Positions 52,908 to 62,257 of a DNA stretch of 64,000 bases are shown in pieces (position 1 is the stretch's first letter; the number at the start of each line of letters is the position of its first letter). The stretch lies in contig NZ_AP025305.1 in NCBI RefSeq assembly GCF_036492635.1, positions 744,001 through 808,000 on the forward strand, written 5' to 3'. Source of the stretch: Aureibacter tunicatorum. Lineage in GTDB: Bacteria > Bacteroidota > Bacteroidia > Cytophagales > Cyclobacteriaceae. Below the pieces are notes generated by a model. That model saw nothing but the letters and a program-made list of their open reading frames with translations, made no database searches and was not told the DNA's origin. A program made the translations under genes and the position numbers.

Positions 52908-54413
52908 ATGAATAAAAAGACTATAATATTATCCGTATTGTTGTCGGCCATGATTGGAGGTTTGGCTGGTGTTGGAGGTTTCATATTCATGAATCAAGGG
53001 AATCAGCAAAGTTCCCAATTGGATAAGCCTATCGCATCTCATGCAACAAAGAATGTATCCTTGACGAGTCTTCCGCAAAATGGCGGGGCTTTGGTGCCTG
53101 AAGATTTGAATTTTGTGAAGGCGGCATCCAAAACATTGACAGGAGTTGTGCATATTAAGACTTACTTTGGGACAAAAGGCGGCAACTCCAGAGCTAATCA
53201 ACAAAGAAATCCATTGGAAGAGATGTTTCCTGGTTTTAGGTTTTTTTATCCTGATCAGCCAAGACAGCAAAAGCGAGGAGAAGCATCAGGTTCAGGTGTG
53301 ATTCTTTCCGAAGATGGTTACATTGCAACTAATAATCACGTTGTGGAAGATGGCGATGAGATTGAAGTGGTGTTGAACGATAAGCGAACTTTTAAAGCTA
53401 AAGTCATAGGAACTGATCCGGGAACGGATTTAGCTTTGTTGAAAATTGATGCGGATGGCTTGGATTTTATTCCATTTGGAAATTCAGAGCAAATTCAAGT
53501 TGGAGAATGGGTATTGGCAGTTGGAAATCCATTCAATTTGACTTCAACAGTGACTGCGGGTATTGTCAGCGCTAAAGGTAGAAATATAAATATACTTAGT
53601 GGACAATATACGATTGAATCCTTCATTCAAACAGATGCGGCAGTCAATCCGGGAAATAGTGGAGGAGCATTGGTGAATCTTAGAGGCGAGTTGGTTGGAA
53701 TTAATACGGCGATTGCTTCTCCTACAGGTTCATACAGCGGATATGCATTTGCTATTCCTTCATCGATAATTCATAAAGTTATTAGTGACTTGAAGGAGTA
53801 CGGAGTAGTGCAAAGAGCTGTTCTGGGAGTTCAAATTCAAAATCTTAATTCTGAGTTGGCTAAGGAGCATGATATCAAAAGCTTGAATGGTGTGTATGTT
53901 GCTGATGTGGTAGAAGGTGGAGCGGCTGAAGAAGCTGGTTTGCAAGGCGGTGATGTGATCACAGCTATCAATGGTGTCTCTGTAAATAATGTTGCTGAGC
54001 TTCAAGAGCAAATAGGAACGAATAAGCCGGGTGATAAAGTGGTCGTGGACTATACAAGAGACAATAAGAAAAGATCTACGGAAGTTACTTTGAAAAACAT
54101 CATAGGTGAGACCAAAGTGGTTAAGTACTCTTCAACATTTGAATTAAAAGGAGCTACTTTTGCCAATATTAGTTCATCAACGGCTGAGAAATTAGGCATA
54201 GATGGAGGTATCGAAGTAGTGAAAATAGGTAATGGTCCATGGAAGCAGGCAGGGATTCAGAAAGGGTTTATCATAACTTCAGTAGACCGTGAGCCTGTTA
54301 AGGATATTAAAGAGTTTGTCCAGACATTGAAATATGTTAGAGGTGGTGGAGTTTTGATTGAAGGGATATATGAGGATGGCACAAGAGCTTATTATGGAAT
54401 AGGATTGAGATAG
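52908..54413 (+). CDS. DegP/HtrA-type periplasmic serine protease
   Basis: 501 residues. An N-terminal signal anchor (IILSVLLSAMIGGLAGVGGFIF) exports the enzyme. Trypsin-like catalytic triad: His144 in ATNNHVVED, Asp174 in GTDLALLKID and Ser251 in NPGNSGGAL. Two PDZ domains follow (about 300-390 and 405-500; VVEGGAAEEAGLQGGDVITAING; GIQKGFIITSVDREPV). A QQ/R-rich linker before the protease domain (about 90-125) resembles the DegP LA loop. It degrades or refolds misfolded envelope proteins (family knowledge). Confidence 0.95.
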   Translation: MNKKTIILSVLLSAMIGGLAGVGGFIFMNQGNQQSSQLDKPIASHATKNVSLTSLPQNGGALVPEDLNFVKAASKTLTGVVHIKTYFGTKGGNSRANQQRNPLEEMFPGFRFFYPDQPRQQKRGEASGSGVILSEDGYIATNNHVVEDGDEIEVVLNDKRTFKAKVIGTDPGTDLALLKIDADGLDFIPFGNSEQIQVGEWVLAVGNPFNLTSTVTAGIVSAKGRNINILSGQYTIESFIQTDAAVNPGNSGGALVNLRGELVGINTAIASPTGSYSGYAFAIPSSIIHKVISDLKEYGVVQRAVLGVQIQNLNSELAKEHDIKSLNGVYVADVVEGGAAEEAGLQGGDVITAINGVSVNNVAELQEQIGTNKPGDKVVVDYTRDNKKRSTEVTLKNIIGETKVVKYSSTFELKGATFANISSSTAEKLGIDGGIEVVKIGNGPWKQAGIQKGFIITSVDREPVKDIKEFVQTLKYVRGGGVLIEGIYEDGTRAYYGIGLR

Positions 54414-54443
54414 TAAGATAATTAGTTTAGTTCAGTATGGTTT

Positions 54444-54477
54444 AAAAAAGGCGGCTATTAGTCGTCTTTTTTATTTC
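54444..54477. terminator. Bidirectional terminator with G-U pairs
   Basis: AAAAAGGCGGC, loop TATTA, GTCGTCTTTTT between convergent genes. Confidence 0.75.
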
Positions 54478-54480
54478 ACC

Positions 54481-56175
54481 TTAAAAGTAATCTCTGGCTT
54501 TTAGGAATTCAACACTAGCGAGTTCTTGCATGCCTCTTTGAGGGAGAAGAAGCTCTTCTCTGACTTGGTTTTCGATGTCCATTAGAAATTTGGTGAACTC
54601 TTGGCCTGCATCACCTAAGCTCAGTTTCGCAACGCTTTGCGCTAGGATGCTTAGATAATGAAGAAATGGAGGATGCAGTGTGTAGTTTAGCCCTTCAGGA
54701 GTATCTGTGTAGCCTAAATAATCCATGACAGAATGTTCCGATTCTATTTGTCTTCCAATATCAACAGAGCTTGCTTCAAAGCCTCTTCCCATAGGTCTTG
54801 TTGTAACGGGTAGTTTTTCGATAATATCCAAAAGAGCGCTTGTACCATCTTGACTTTGTTCTTCTGCTTGCCATAAATCGATAATGAATTCAAATAACTT
54901 TCTTCCCAATGGAGTTCGAAGAATTTTTGAGTGAAAATGGTTGAGCTTCTTTGTCATCATTAATTCACTGGGACTTGATATGCTTGTGGTGAGCACAATA
55001 CTTCTTTCAGATGTGTCCAATTCAGAATCTTTAGGCAATTGTGGGAATCTCAATTTTTTGTTGTGGTAAATAATAGTTCGCCACAGAGAAACAATATCGT
55101 CTGTTTTAAAAGAGCGATCATCAAGAGTGTTTCTTGGGGTGCTTGCTTGTGGTTCAGCCATTGATGATAATTCTTCTGAAAAACAAAATGGAACCCAAGG
55201 CTTGCATCTGGTTCTAACCATCATGTCTGTCAGGGCTTCCTGTTCTTCATCAATATCATTAAGTAGTTGAAGCATAACAAGGGCATGTTTTGGGGCTTTG
55301 CCTTTTCCGTGACTGTATTGAGGCATTTTGTAAGTTGAGTGCCATCTGTAAACAGTCATCTCCATGTCGAAGAGGATGCTCATTCTTCTATGAATTCTCT
55401 GAGTTAAGACCTCTTTAAGGTTTTCAGCTTTTAAGTCACTAGAGTGAAAGTCCAATACTTTTTGATGTTCGGCTTTTTTTGCTTTTAGGGTTAATAGTTC
55501 AGATTCTTGTTTTTTGGATCGGCTTCTTACCCTTTCAAGCCTTTCAATACTCAAGTTTAGATCGTCGATTTTTTGGTGCGTGGTTGAGGTTTCAAGTCTT
55601 TTTAATTCTTTGAATTCCGACATTTTTCGTTCTTTTCTAGACTTGATATCAAGGCAAGTTGCAGCAGTCTCTTCATATCTTCTTTCATGATCGGCTAGAT
55701 GCTCATACCCTCCCCGATCACCATGCAATAGCTTTTTTGTTGTATCTTTAAAACCACCTTTTTCTTCCTCTTCGCTTACGGCTTTGATACTTCGGGTCAT
55801 AATTCTAGCCATGTCAATCTTTTTGCTGAGTTCGGAAAGCTTTTTTTGTTGTGAGGCGAATTTTTTTTCGTCATTCCACCATTCCGGTCCAATAAGATTG
55901 AATATGGCAGTGATGTAATTGTTATCGCCTCCTGGGGATAGTGATTCCAAAAGCTCCAGCATTTCGTCGAGTTCTTGAAGGAATGGATTGCTTTTGTACT
56001 GGGCTTCTCTTGCAAGGTCAGCTTCGCTTGTCTGATCTATAAACTCTTGACGAGACATAATCGCTTGGATAGGCTTGTCAAAATTGAATGGAGGAGAGGC
56101 TATGGCGATACCATTATTTTTTTTGAGAGAGTTGTTTTTTTTGCTTTTGCAAAGACGTTGAAAGCATTTTACCAT
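54481..56175 (-). CDS. Large coiled-coil protein of unknown function
   Basis: 564 residues, no family recognised. The first 38 residues are a basic, low-complexity leader (KSKKNNSLKKNNGIAIASPP, ending FNFDKPIQ), then IMSRQEFIDQTSEAD. A charged helical section spans about 100-260 with coiled-coil-like repeats (KIDDLNLSIERLERVRSRSK; ELLTLKAKKAEHQKVLDFHS). The C-terminal half (270-564) looks globular, with KILRTPLGRKLFEFIIDLW and GRGFEASSVDIGRQIESEHS. No signal peptide or membrane segment. The leader and the 'PIQ' junction remind me of cargo proteins of contractile injection systems in this phylum (weak inference). An internal ATG at codon 40 is an alternative start. Confidence 0.7.
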   Translation of the reverse strand: MVKCFQRLCKSKKNNSLKKNNGIAIASPPFNFDKPIQAIMSRQEFIDQTSEADLAREAQYKSNPFLQELDEMLELLESLSPGGDNNYITAIFNLIGPEWWNDEKKFASQQKKLSELSKKIDMARIMTRSIKAVSEEEEKGGFKDTTKKLLHGDRGGYEHLADHERRYEETAATCLDIKSRKERKMSEFKELKRLETSTTHQKIDDLNLSIERLERVRSRSKKQESELLTLKAKKAEHQKVLDFHSSDLKAENLKEVLTQRIHRRMSILFDMEMTVYRWHSTYKMPQYSHGKGKAPKHALVMLQLLNDIDEEQEALTDMMVRTRCKPWVPFCFSEELSSMAEPQASTPRNTLDDRSFKTDDIVSLWRTIIYHNKKLRFPQLPKDSELDTSERSIVLTTSISSPSELMMTKKLNHFHSKILRTPLGRKLFEFIIDLWQAEEQSQDGTSALLDIIEKLPVTTRPMGRGFEASSVDIGRQIESEHSVMDYLGYTDTPEGLNYTLHPPFLHYLSILAQSVAKLSLGDAGQEFTKFLMDIENQVREELLLPQRGMQELASVEFLKARDYF

Positions 56176-56272
56176 ATCCGATTGCGTGACAAAAAAGTCA
56201 GCATGCTAAGCTGTTGAATTCATATATACATGCGTATTAAATGAACTTTGCTTTAAGAAGTATGTTGCAAAT

Positions 56273-56806
56273 TTATTTTATTTTTATACCGTCGCAGACA
56301 AAGGAAATACCTTGGTTGGATTTGGTGCTAATCATGACAGTTTGTATCAGAGGATCATTTGAATCTTTTTCATGGTCAAGTCTGACAATGAAGTTTGCGC
56401 CAGCTCCTCCGCTAAGATCATTTTCTGGAATATAGTATTCCTCAGTCGACATGGCATCAATGGTTATTTTCTTTTGGATGAGTTTTTTGATACTTTTTCC
56501 TTTAGAGTCGTAATAGGTGATTTCTTTCACTTCAATAGGGAAAAAAGGATCTGTGTTTCTGATACTAAGAAGTATGCCTAATTGAATCTTTTGATTTTCT
56601 TTGCCTTCCCTATGGAAAAGGTGTCCATATGCAGGAACATAGAAAGTCGCTTCTGTAGGTGTGATCAGAGTCGAATTGGATTCAGGTTGGAATTCTACAT
56701 TCTTGTTTTCATTATTGGAAGCAATGTTGCCTGACGTGGAGGATGGTTTGTCGCAGCTTTGTAAGAAAAGGATAGTTGAAAAAAGTAAGCAAAATATGCG
56801 TTTCAT
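56273..56806 (-). CDS. DUF3124 lipoprotein
   Basis: 177 residues. Signal ends FLQSCDKPS (lipobox Cys18). The DUF3124 pattern is clear: FYVPAYGHLFHREGKE, LGILLSIRNTDPFFPIEVKEITYYDSKGKS, EEYYIPENDLSGGAGANFIVRLD and IQTVMISTKSNQGISFVCDG. The family is found in bacteria and archaea as exported proteins of unknown function. Single gene, with no clear partner. Confidence 0.9.
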   Translation of the reverse strand: MKRIFCLLFSTILFLQSCDKPSSTSGNIASNNENKNVEFQPESNSTLITPTEATFYVPAYGHLFHREGKENQKIQLGILLSIRNTDPFFPIEVKEITYYDSKGKSIKKLIQKKITIDAMSTEEYYIPENDLSGGAGANFIVRLDHEKDSNDPLIQTVMISTKSNQGISFVCDGIKIK

Positions 56807-56821
56807 AAAAAAGAGTATTTA

Positions 56822-56853
56822 AAAAGCCCTGCAATGATGATACAGGGCTTTTA
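56822..56853. terminator. Terminator of purD
   Basis: AAAAGCCCTG (56822-56831), 11-nt loop, CAGGGCTTTT (56843-56852); perfect 10-bp stem. On the minus strand it follows purD. Confidence 0.93.
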
Positions 56854-56856
56854 TAA

Positions 56857-58146
56857 TTATTTCTCAAGTTTTAGAAGATCTTGCCCTATATCTTTTCTGA
56901 AATAAACGTCTTCCCATGAAATGTTGTTTACAGTATCATATGAATTTTTTAGCGCTTCTTGAAGGTTTTCACCTTTTCCTGTGATGGCTAAAACACGTCC
57001 GCCATTAGTGACAATATTTCCATCCTGGATCTTTGTTCCTGCATGGAAAATTTCAGCTTGACTTGTTGATTCTAAGCCAGAGATCTCTTTGCCTTTGGCG
57101 TAAGATTCAGGGTAGCCGCCAGCGACCATAACTACTGTAGTAGCTATTTGAGGATCAGTTTCATATTCAGAGTCGCCTAGTTTCTTAGACGCAGTATCCC
57201 AAAGCAGTTTTCCAAAATCCGAAGTGATTCTAGGCAGGACAACTTGCGTCTCTGGATCACCCATTCTGACATTGTATTCTATTACAAATGGTTCTCCGTC
57301 AACATTCATCAAGCCGATGAAAATAAAGCCCACATAATCAATATTCCTAGCTTGAAGCCCTTTGATTGTAGGTTTTACCACTTTATTTTCTACTTTGTCG
57401 ATAAATTCTCCCGGAGCAAATGACACAGGAGAAACAGCACCCATTCCACCAGTGTTCAGTCCAGTGTCTTGTTCGCCGATTCTTTTGTAATCTTTAGCTT
57501 CCGGCAAGATGATGTAATCCTTTCCGTCAGTAAGAACAAAAACTGATAATTCAATTCCTTTTAGAAATTCTTCTATGACAACTTTAGAGCTTGCTTCACC
57601 GAATTTTTGCTCCAAAAGCATTTCTTTAATTGAATCTTTGGCTTCATCTAGAGTTTCAGCTATGATTACACCTTTACCTGCGGCTAGGCCGTCAGCCTTA
57701 AGCACTACAGGAGCTGTCATAGTATCGATGTAAGCGAGCGCTTCGTCTATGTTCGCTTGAGTGAATGTCTTGTAGCGAGCGGTAGGAATGTCAAATTCTT
57801 CCATGAACTCCTTGGAGAAGTCTTTGCTTCCTTCAAGTTGAGCGCCTAGCTTTCCAGGGCCGACGATTTTGATGTTTTTAAGTTGTTCGTTGGATTCAAA
57901 ATAATCTCTTACCCCAGCAACTAGAGGAGCTTCAGGGCCAACTACGATCATTTCGATATTGTTTTCGATCGCGAATTTGGCAACACTATCAAAATTTTCA
58001 GGCGATATGGCAATGTTTTGAGCTATTGAAGCTGTTCCCGCATTGCCTGGTGCTACAAATAGTTCATCGCAGATTTCGCTTTGGTTGAGCTTTGTGGCAA
58101 AAGCGTGCTCTCTTCCTCCTGAGCCTAATACAAGTATATTCATCAT
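56857..58146 (-). CDS. purD: Phosphoribosylamine-glycine ligase
   Basis: 429 residues, standard length. PurD forms glycinamide ribonucleotide from phosphoribosylamine, glycine and ATP (purine synthesis step 2). ATP-grasp fold: MNILVLGSGGREHAFA at the start, VGPEAPLVAGVRDYF, LKADGLAAGKGVIIA, IEEFLKGIELSVFVLTDG, TGGMGAVSP, and VIEYNVRMGDPETQVVLPRI. The start is either of two adjacent ATGs (58146 or 58143). Not clustered with other pur genes. Confidence 0.97.
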   Translation of the reverse strand: MMNILVLGSGGREHAFATKLNQSEICDELFVAPGNAGTASIAQNIAISPENFDSVAKFAIENNIEMIVVGPEAPLVAGVRDYFESNEQLKNIKIVGPGKLGAQLEGSKDFSKEFMEEFDIPTARYKTFTQANIDEALAYIDTMTAPVVLKADGLAAGKGVIIAETLDEAKDSIKEMLLEQKFGEASSKVVIEEFLKGIELSVFVLTDGKDYIILPEAKDYKRIGEQDTGLNTGGMGAVSPVSFAPGEFIDKVENKVVKPTIKGLQARNIDYVGFIFIGLMNVDGEPFVIEYNVRMGDPETQVVLPRITSDFGKLLWDTASKKLGDSEYETDPQIATTVVMVAGGYPESYAKGKEISGLESTSQAEIFHAGTKIQDGNIVTNGGRVLAITGKGENLQEALKNSYDTVNNISWEDVYFRKDIGQDLLKLEK

Positions 58147-58161
58147 TATTTTTTTAGAACA

Positions 58162-58189
58162 ATAAAAAAGGGTGTAAAGTATACACCCT
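58162..58189 (-). terminator. Terminator of recQ
   Basis: On the minus strand AGGGTGTA, loop TACTT, TACACCCT then T6. Confidence 0.92.
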
Positions 58190-58234
58190 AAAATTACTAA
58201 GCTTTGAGCTAAATTATCGCATGAATGGAATAAT

Positions 58235-60424
58235 TTAGTTTGCGTATTCTGAAAGAAACTTGATTCTCATAAGTCTTAATTCATCCTCTGTGAATTCATC
58301 TCCATATTCTTCAAGGGCAAGTGATATTTTGTCGCTTTCAGCATTCATGAAGTAATCGAAAATATCGTCTTGCGCTTCTTCGTCTATGATTTCATCCAGA
58401 TAATAGTCAAGGCTGAGTTTGGTGCCTGAGTAGCAAATATGCTCCAGCTCTGATACCAAGTCAGAAAACGATAAGCTTCTGGAATTAGCAAGCTCCTCAA
58501 GGTCAACTTTTTTGTCCACTTGTTGGATGATGAAAATTTTAGTCTTGGATTTGTTGACTGTGGATTTCATCAAGACATCCGTGGCCGTTTCTATATTGTT
58601 TTCCTCGACATATTTTTTGATAGCTTCCAAAAAGTACTTTCCGAATTTTCTGGCCTTTCCATTTCCAACACCATTGATTCTCAACAGCTCCTCCTTTGTT
58701 GTAGGATAAATAGTCGCCATTTCTTCTAGTGAAGGATCTTGAAAGACAACAAATGGAGGAAGTTCCATTTGATCCGCGACTGTTTTGCGAAGCTTTTTCA
58801 ATATATCGAAAAGAACAGTGTCATGTCCAGCTTTTGGTTGTGTGTTGGTGTCATCCATTTCTTCTTCAGCGACTTCGCACGAGTAATCGTGGTCTTTTGG
58901 GATCTTGATTGAATGAGGTTGTTTTAGAAAAGCTTTTCCTTTGTCGGATAGTTTTATAACACCAATGTGCTCAATGTCTTTAATCGCTAATTCAAGCAAA
59001 ATACAGTTTCTGAAAACAGATTTCCACAAATCTAATGAAATGTCTTTGCCTTGGCCATAAATATCCAACTCATTATGATTGTAGCTAAGCACATATTGAT
59101 TTTCAGAGCCTCTAAGAATATTGACTAAATGGTTGATGCCGAATTTTTCATTTGTGAGAGAAATGGCTTTTAATGCTAAAGATATCATTTCTTGAGCTTC
59201 GATGAGTTCTTTTGGGTTTTTGCAGTTATCGCAAAAACCGCAATTTCCTTCGAAATGCTCACCAAAATAATGCATCAATTGGTTGGTTCTGCATACAGCT
59301 GACTCCGCGTAAGCAGCCATTTCCTCAAGCAGTATTTTGGCATTTTCTCTTTCTGTGAAAGGCTTGTCCTTGTTGAATTTTTCAAGCTTCAATATGTCAT
59401 TGTAGCTGTAGAACATCAAACAATAGGCTGATAAGCCATCCCTGCCCGCTCTGCCTGTTTCTTGATAATATCCTTCCAAGGATTTTGGCGTGTCGTAATG
59501 CACAACGAATCTTACGTCAGGCTTGTCAATGCCCATGCCAAAGGCTATCGTCGCGACAATGACATCAGCATCTTCATTAAGGAAAGCATCTTGATTTTTC
59601 ATTCTCACGCCGCTTTCCATTCCCGCATGGTAAGGCAGCGCTTTGATGCCGTTGACAGTAAGAAATTCCGAAATTTCTTCTACTTTTTTTCTGCTTAAGC
59701 AATATATGACACCTGCTTCCGATTTATGTTCGTTGATAAACCTTAACAGTTGCTTTTTTATATTTTTCTTCGGTCTTACTTCGTAGAAGAGGTTTTTTCT
59801 GTTAAAGGAAGATTTAAACACATCCGCATCTTCCATATGCAGATTTCTTTGAATGTCAAGTTGGACCTTTGGAGTTGCCGTAGCTGTCAATGCAACAATA
59901 GGCATATCCCCTAAGCAACCTAATATGCTTTTAATCTTTCTATATTCGGGACGAAAATCATGTCCCCATTCGGAGATGCAGTGCGCTTCGTCGATCGCAG
60001 CCAAGGATATGTTCACTTTTTGAAGAAAGTCGATATTTTCTTCTTTTGTAAGCGACTCGGGAGCAACGTATAAAAGTTTAGTATCTCCTTTAGCGACTTC
60101 TTGTCTTACTTTATTTAGTTCGCTCTTGCTAAGTGTCGAGTTGAGCACTTTGGCATTGATGCCTAAAGCGTTCATTTGGTCCACTTGATTTTTCATAAGA
60201 GCGATTAACGGAGAAATCACTAAAGCAGTGCCTTCGCTCATTATCGCTGGCAATTGGTAGCAAAGTGATTTGCCTGCCCCTGTAGGCATGATGACAAAAG
60301 TATTTTTTTTGTCAAGTATGTTCTTAATGATGGCTTCTTGATTACCTCTGAAATGTCCATAGCCAAAAATGTCTTTCAGCTTTTGGGAGAGTTGGTCAAT
60401 ATTTTCTAATGAGCTATGTGCCAT
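58235..60424 (-). CDS. recQ: ATP-dependent DNA helicase RecQ
   Basis: 729 residues. Superfamily 2 helicase: motif I MPTGAGKSLCYQLPA, motif II AAIDEAHCISEWGHDFRPEY, motif III ALTATATPKVQ, VI QETGRAGRDGLSAYCLMFY. The zinc-binding RecQ-Ct cysteines are visible (VCRTNQLMHYFGEH, CGFCDNCKNP), then winged helix and HRDC domain (about 520-610). A C-terminal extension (about 615-729) has a helix-turn-helix-like character, typical of Bacteroidota RecQ. Functions in recombination and fork repair. Single gene between terminators. Confidence 0.96.
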   Translation of the reverse strand: MAHSSLENIDQLSQKLKDIFGYGHFRGNQEAIIKNILDKKNTFVIMPTGAGKSLCYQLPAIMSEGTALVISPLIALMKNQVDQMNALGINAKVLNSTLSKSELNKVRQEVAKGDTKLLYVAPESLTKEENIDFLQKVNISLAAIDEAHCISEWGHDFRPEYRKIKSILGCLGDMPIVALTATATPKVQLDIQRNLHMEDADVFKSSFNRKNLFYEVRPKKNIKKQLLRFINEHKSEAGVIYCLSRKKVEEISEFLTVNGIKALPYHAGMESGVRMKNQDAFLNEDADVIVATIAFGMGIDKPDVRFVVHYDTPKSLEGYYQETGRAGRDGLSAYCLMFYSYNDILKLEKFNKDKPFTERENAKILLEEMAAYAESAVCRTNQLMHYFGEHFEGNCGFCDNCKNPKELIEAQEMISLALKAISLTNEKFGINHLVNILRGSENQYVLSYNHNELDIYGQGKDISLDLWKSVFRNCILLELAIKDIEHIGVIKLSDKGKAFLKQPHSIKIPKDHDYSCEVAEEEMDDTNTQPKAGHDTVLFDILKKLRKTVADQMELPPFVVFQDPSLEEMATIYPTTKEELLRINGVGNGKARKFGKYFLEAIKKYVEENNIETATDVLMKSTVNKSKTKIFIIQQVDKKVDLEELANSRSLSFSDLVSELEHICYSGTKLSLDYYLDEIIDEEAQDDIFDYFMNAESDKISLALEEYGDEFTEDELRLMRIKFLSEYAN

Positions 60425-60736
60425 ATATAAATTTCTTTACCTCACTTGTTGATATTGTTGGGTTGTAATGTCTAATGCCCTGTGACGGTAAAATCAAAAT
60501 TTTTACCATTATTTACAAATTTTAATTGATATGATAGTTTTAAATTAAAATATGGACATTTGTATTACTAAGTCCAAATTTAAGAATTCTGTTACATTAT
60601 TCTCCCTTTTATGTGAAAAACATTGTCTTGAAAAGCTCTCTTGGAGCTTCATATTCAATAAAATATCATAGATTAGGGAGTGAGACGGTTTTTGCACTAG
60701 AAAATGAGGGGGGCTTATCTGAAGAAATACCTTACG
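60425..60736. other. Region upstream of recQ
   Basis: No ORF. The only notable structure is AAATACCTTA/TAAGGTATTT (60725-60734 with 60750-60759), which crosses the stop codon of the phosphatase gene. It has no U-run on the minus strand. No clear recQ promoter was recognised. Confidence 0.45.
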
Positions 60737-62248
60737 CTATATTGTCGCATAAGGTATTTGTGTGTCTTTTTTAGGCAATATTTTTTTTTCAGTGTCAATT
60801 TCAAAACCTGATATGATAATATCGTCGGTTTGCGGGTAATTGCGTTTCCATTTATAGAACTCATCAACGACCATTTCATGTTGTTTAGTCAAGTCATATT
60901 CTGAAATGGATTTGATGAAATTTCGGAATCTTTTTTTCATGTATTTGGAGTTTTTGTCTCCACCGAATTGATCTTGATATCCGTCTGAAAATAGATAAAA
61001 TTTAGTTCCTTTTACTAAATCTATCTCATGTTCCACAAAGAATTTGGCTTGGTAGTGAAAGCTGCCTATTGGATATCTAGAGCCTTGTATAATATTGAAT
61101 TCTCCTTCGGGAGTATAATAGAACAGAGGGCTTTTTGCTCCACTGAAAAGGATCTTTTTCATTTTGTAATTAATACAAACAACGGCCAAGTCCATTCCTT
61201 CACTGATTTTTTCGCTTTCTCGATTTTTGAAATTGTTCAGGACTCCTTTGTCAAGCTCTTCAAGTATTTTTTTAGGCTCTTTTATACCCCAGTTGTTGAT
61301 GATTTTGTCTAAAAGGTTATGAGCCATAATAGTCATGAATGCTCCAGGAACCCCGTGTCCCGTGCAATCACCGACTACGAATATGTCGCAATCGCCTTTG
61401 CATGAAAACCAATAAAAATCTCCACTGACAATATCTTTTGGGAGGTAAAAGATAAAACCGCTTTTGAATTCATTGATAATGCTCTCTTTTTCTCCAAGCA
61501 TGGCTTCTTGAATTCTACTTGCTGAATTAATGCTTGAAGTTATGAATTGATTGGATGCGTTAAGTTGTTTGTTATAATCGTATAGTTGTTCTTTTTGAGC
61601 ATGAATCTCTTCGGCTTGTTGCATTAGCTCTTCATTGAAGGCGAGAATTTCGTCATTTTTCTGTTCCAAGGCATTTTTAGCTTTGTTTTGCCATTTTTCA
61701 TAAGTAGTTATTACGATAAGGTAATATGCCATAACACCTACGAAGGCAATTCCAGAAAATAGATAACGATGCTGTATGGGAATCTCATTTTGAAATTCAT
61801 AACCAGCGATCTCAGCGATAAAAAATCCCGCTACAGTGCATATGGAAAGCGTGGACCAAAAAATTCCCGAACTTTTACCTGCATACCAATATGCTGACAC
61901 AATAGTGGAAATATACCAAGCAATCACTGCTGAAGAGATTCCACTTGAAAACCCTCCAATGATTACAAAGCCAGAGAAGCTCATGAAGGCAAATAAGTTT
62001 CCAATGACCCAAGCCGATGTATTTAGTTTGTTGAGAATTAGAAAGATTATATGCATGACAATAAAGAAGACCATTGTTTGGGCTCCTTTGTCAAAATCAA
62101 TGTAACTCAAAAAAACGTAGTATACGATGCTTAAAAAGAAAGTTGTTAATACCGTGTAGAGTAAAAATTTTCTTTTTTGGAATTCCTCTTCGGTCATGCT
62201 TGTTTCCGAAGAGATGAAATAGTTAACAATTTTATCCAGTATAACCAT
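60737..62248 (-). CDS. Membrane-bound SpoIIE-type PP2C phosphatase
   Basis: 503 residues. Six or seven transmembrane helices (about 28-190), a helical signalling linker rich in Gln/Glu (about 195-245), then a SpoIIE/PP2C phosphatase domain: metal Asp in DIVSGDFYWFS, VGDCTGHGVPGAFMTIMAHN, GAKSPLFYYTPEG, and FYLFSDGYQDQFGG with the final DDIIISG. The layout is a sensor-type serine/threonine phosphatase typical of Cytophagales. Targets usually are anti-sigma antagonists or SiaC-type proteins; none are adjacent. It starts 9 nt after the lipoxygenase-like gene, forming an operon. Confidence 0.92.
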   Translation of the reverse strand: MVILDKIVNYFISSETSMTEEEFQKRKFLLYTVLTTFFLSIVYYVFLSYIDFDKGAQTMVFFIVMHIIFLILNKLNTSAWVIGNLFAFMSFSGFVIIGGFSSGISSAVIAWYISTIVSAYWYAGKSSGIFWSTLSICTVAGFFIAEIAGYEFQNEIPIQHRYLFSGIAFVGVMAYYLIVITTYEKWQNKAKNALEQKNDEILAFNEELMQQAEEIHAQKEQLYDYNKQLNASNQFITSSINSASRIQEAMLGEKESIINEFKSGFIFYLPKDIVSGDFYWFSCKGDCDIFVVGDCTGHGVPGAFMTIMAHNLLDKIINNWGIKEPKKILEELDKGVLNNFKNRESEKISEGMDLAVVCINYKMKKILFSGAKSPLFYYTPEGEFNIIQGSRYPIGSFHYQAKFFVEHEIDLVKGTKFYLFSDGYQDQFGGDKNSKYMKKRFRNFIKSISEYDLTKQHEMVVDEFYKWKRNYPQTDDIIISGFEIDTEKKILPKKDTQIPYATI

Positions 62249-62257
62249 GAGTCTTAT

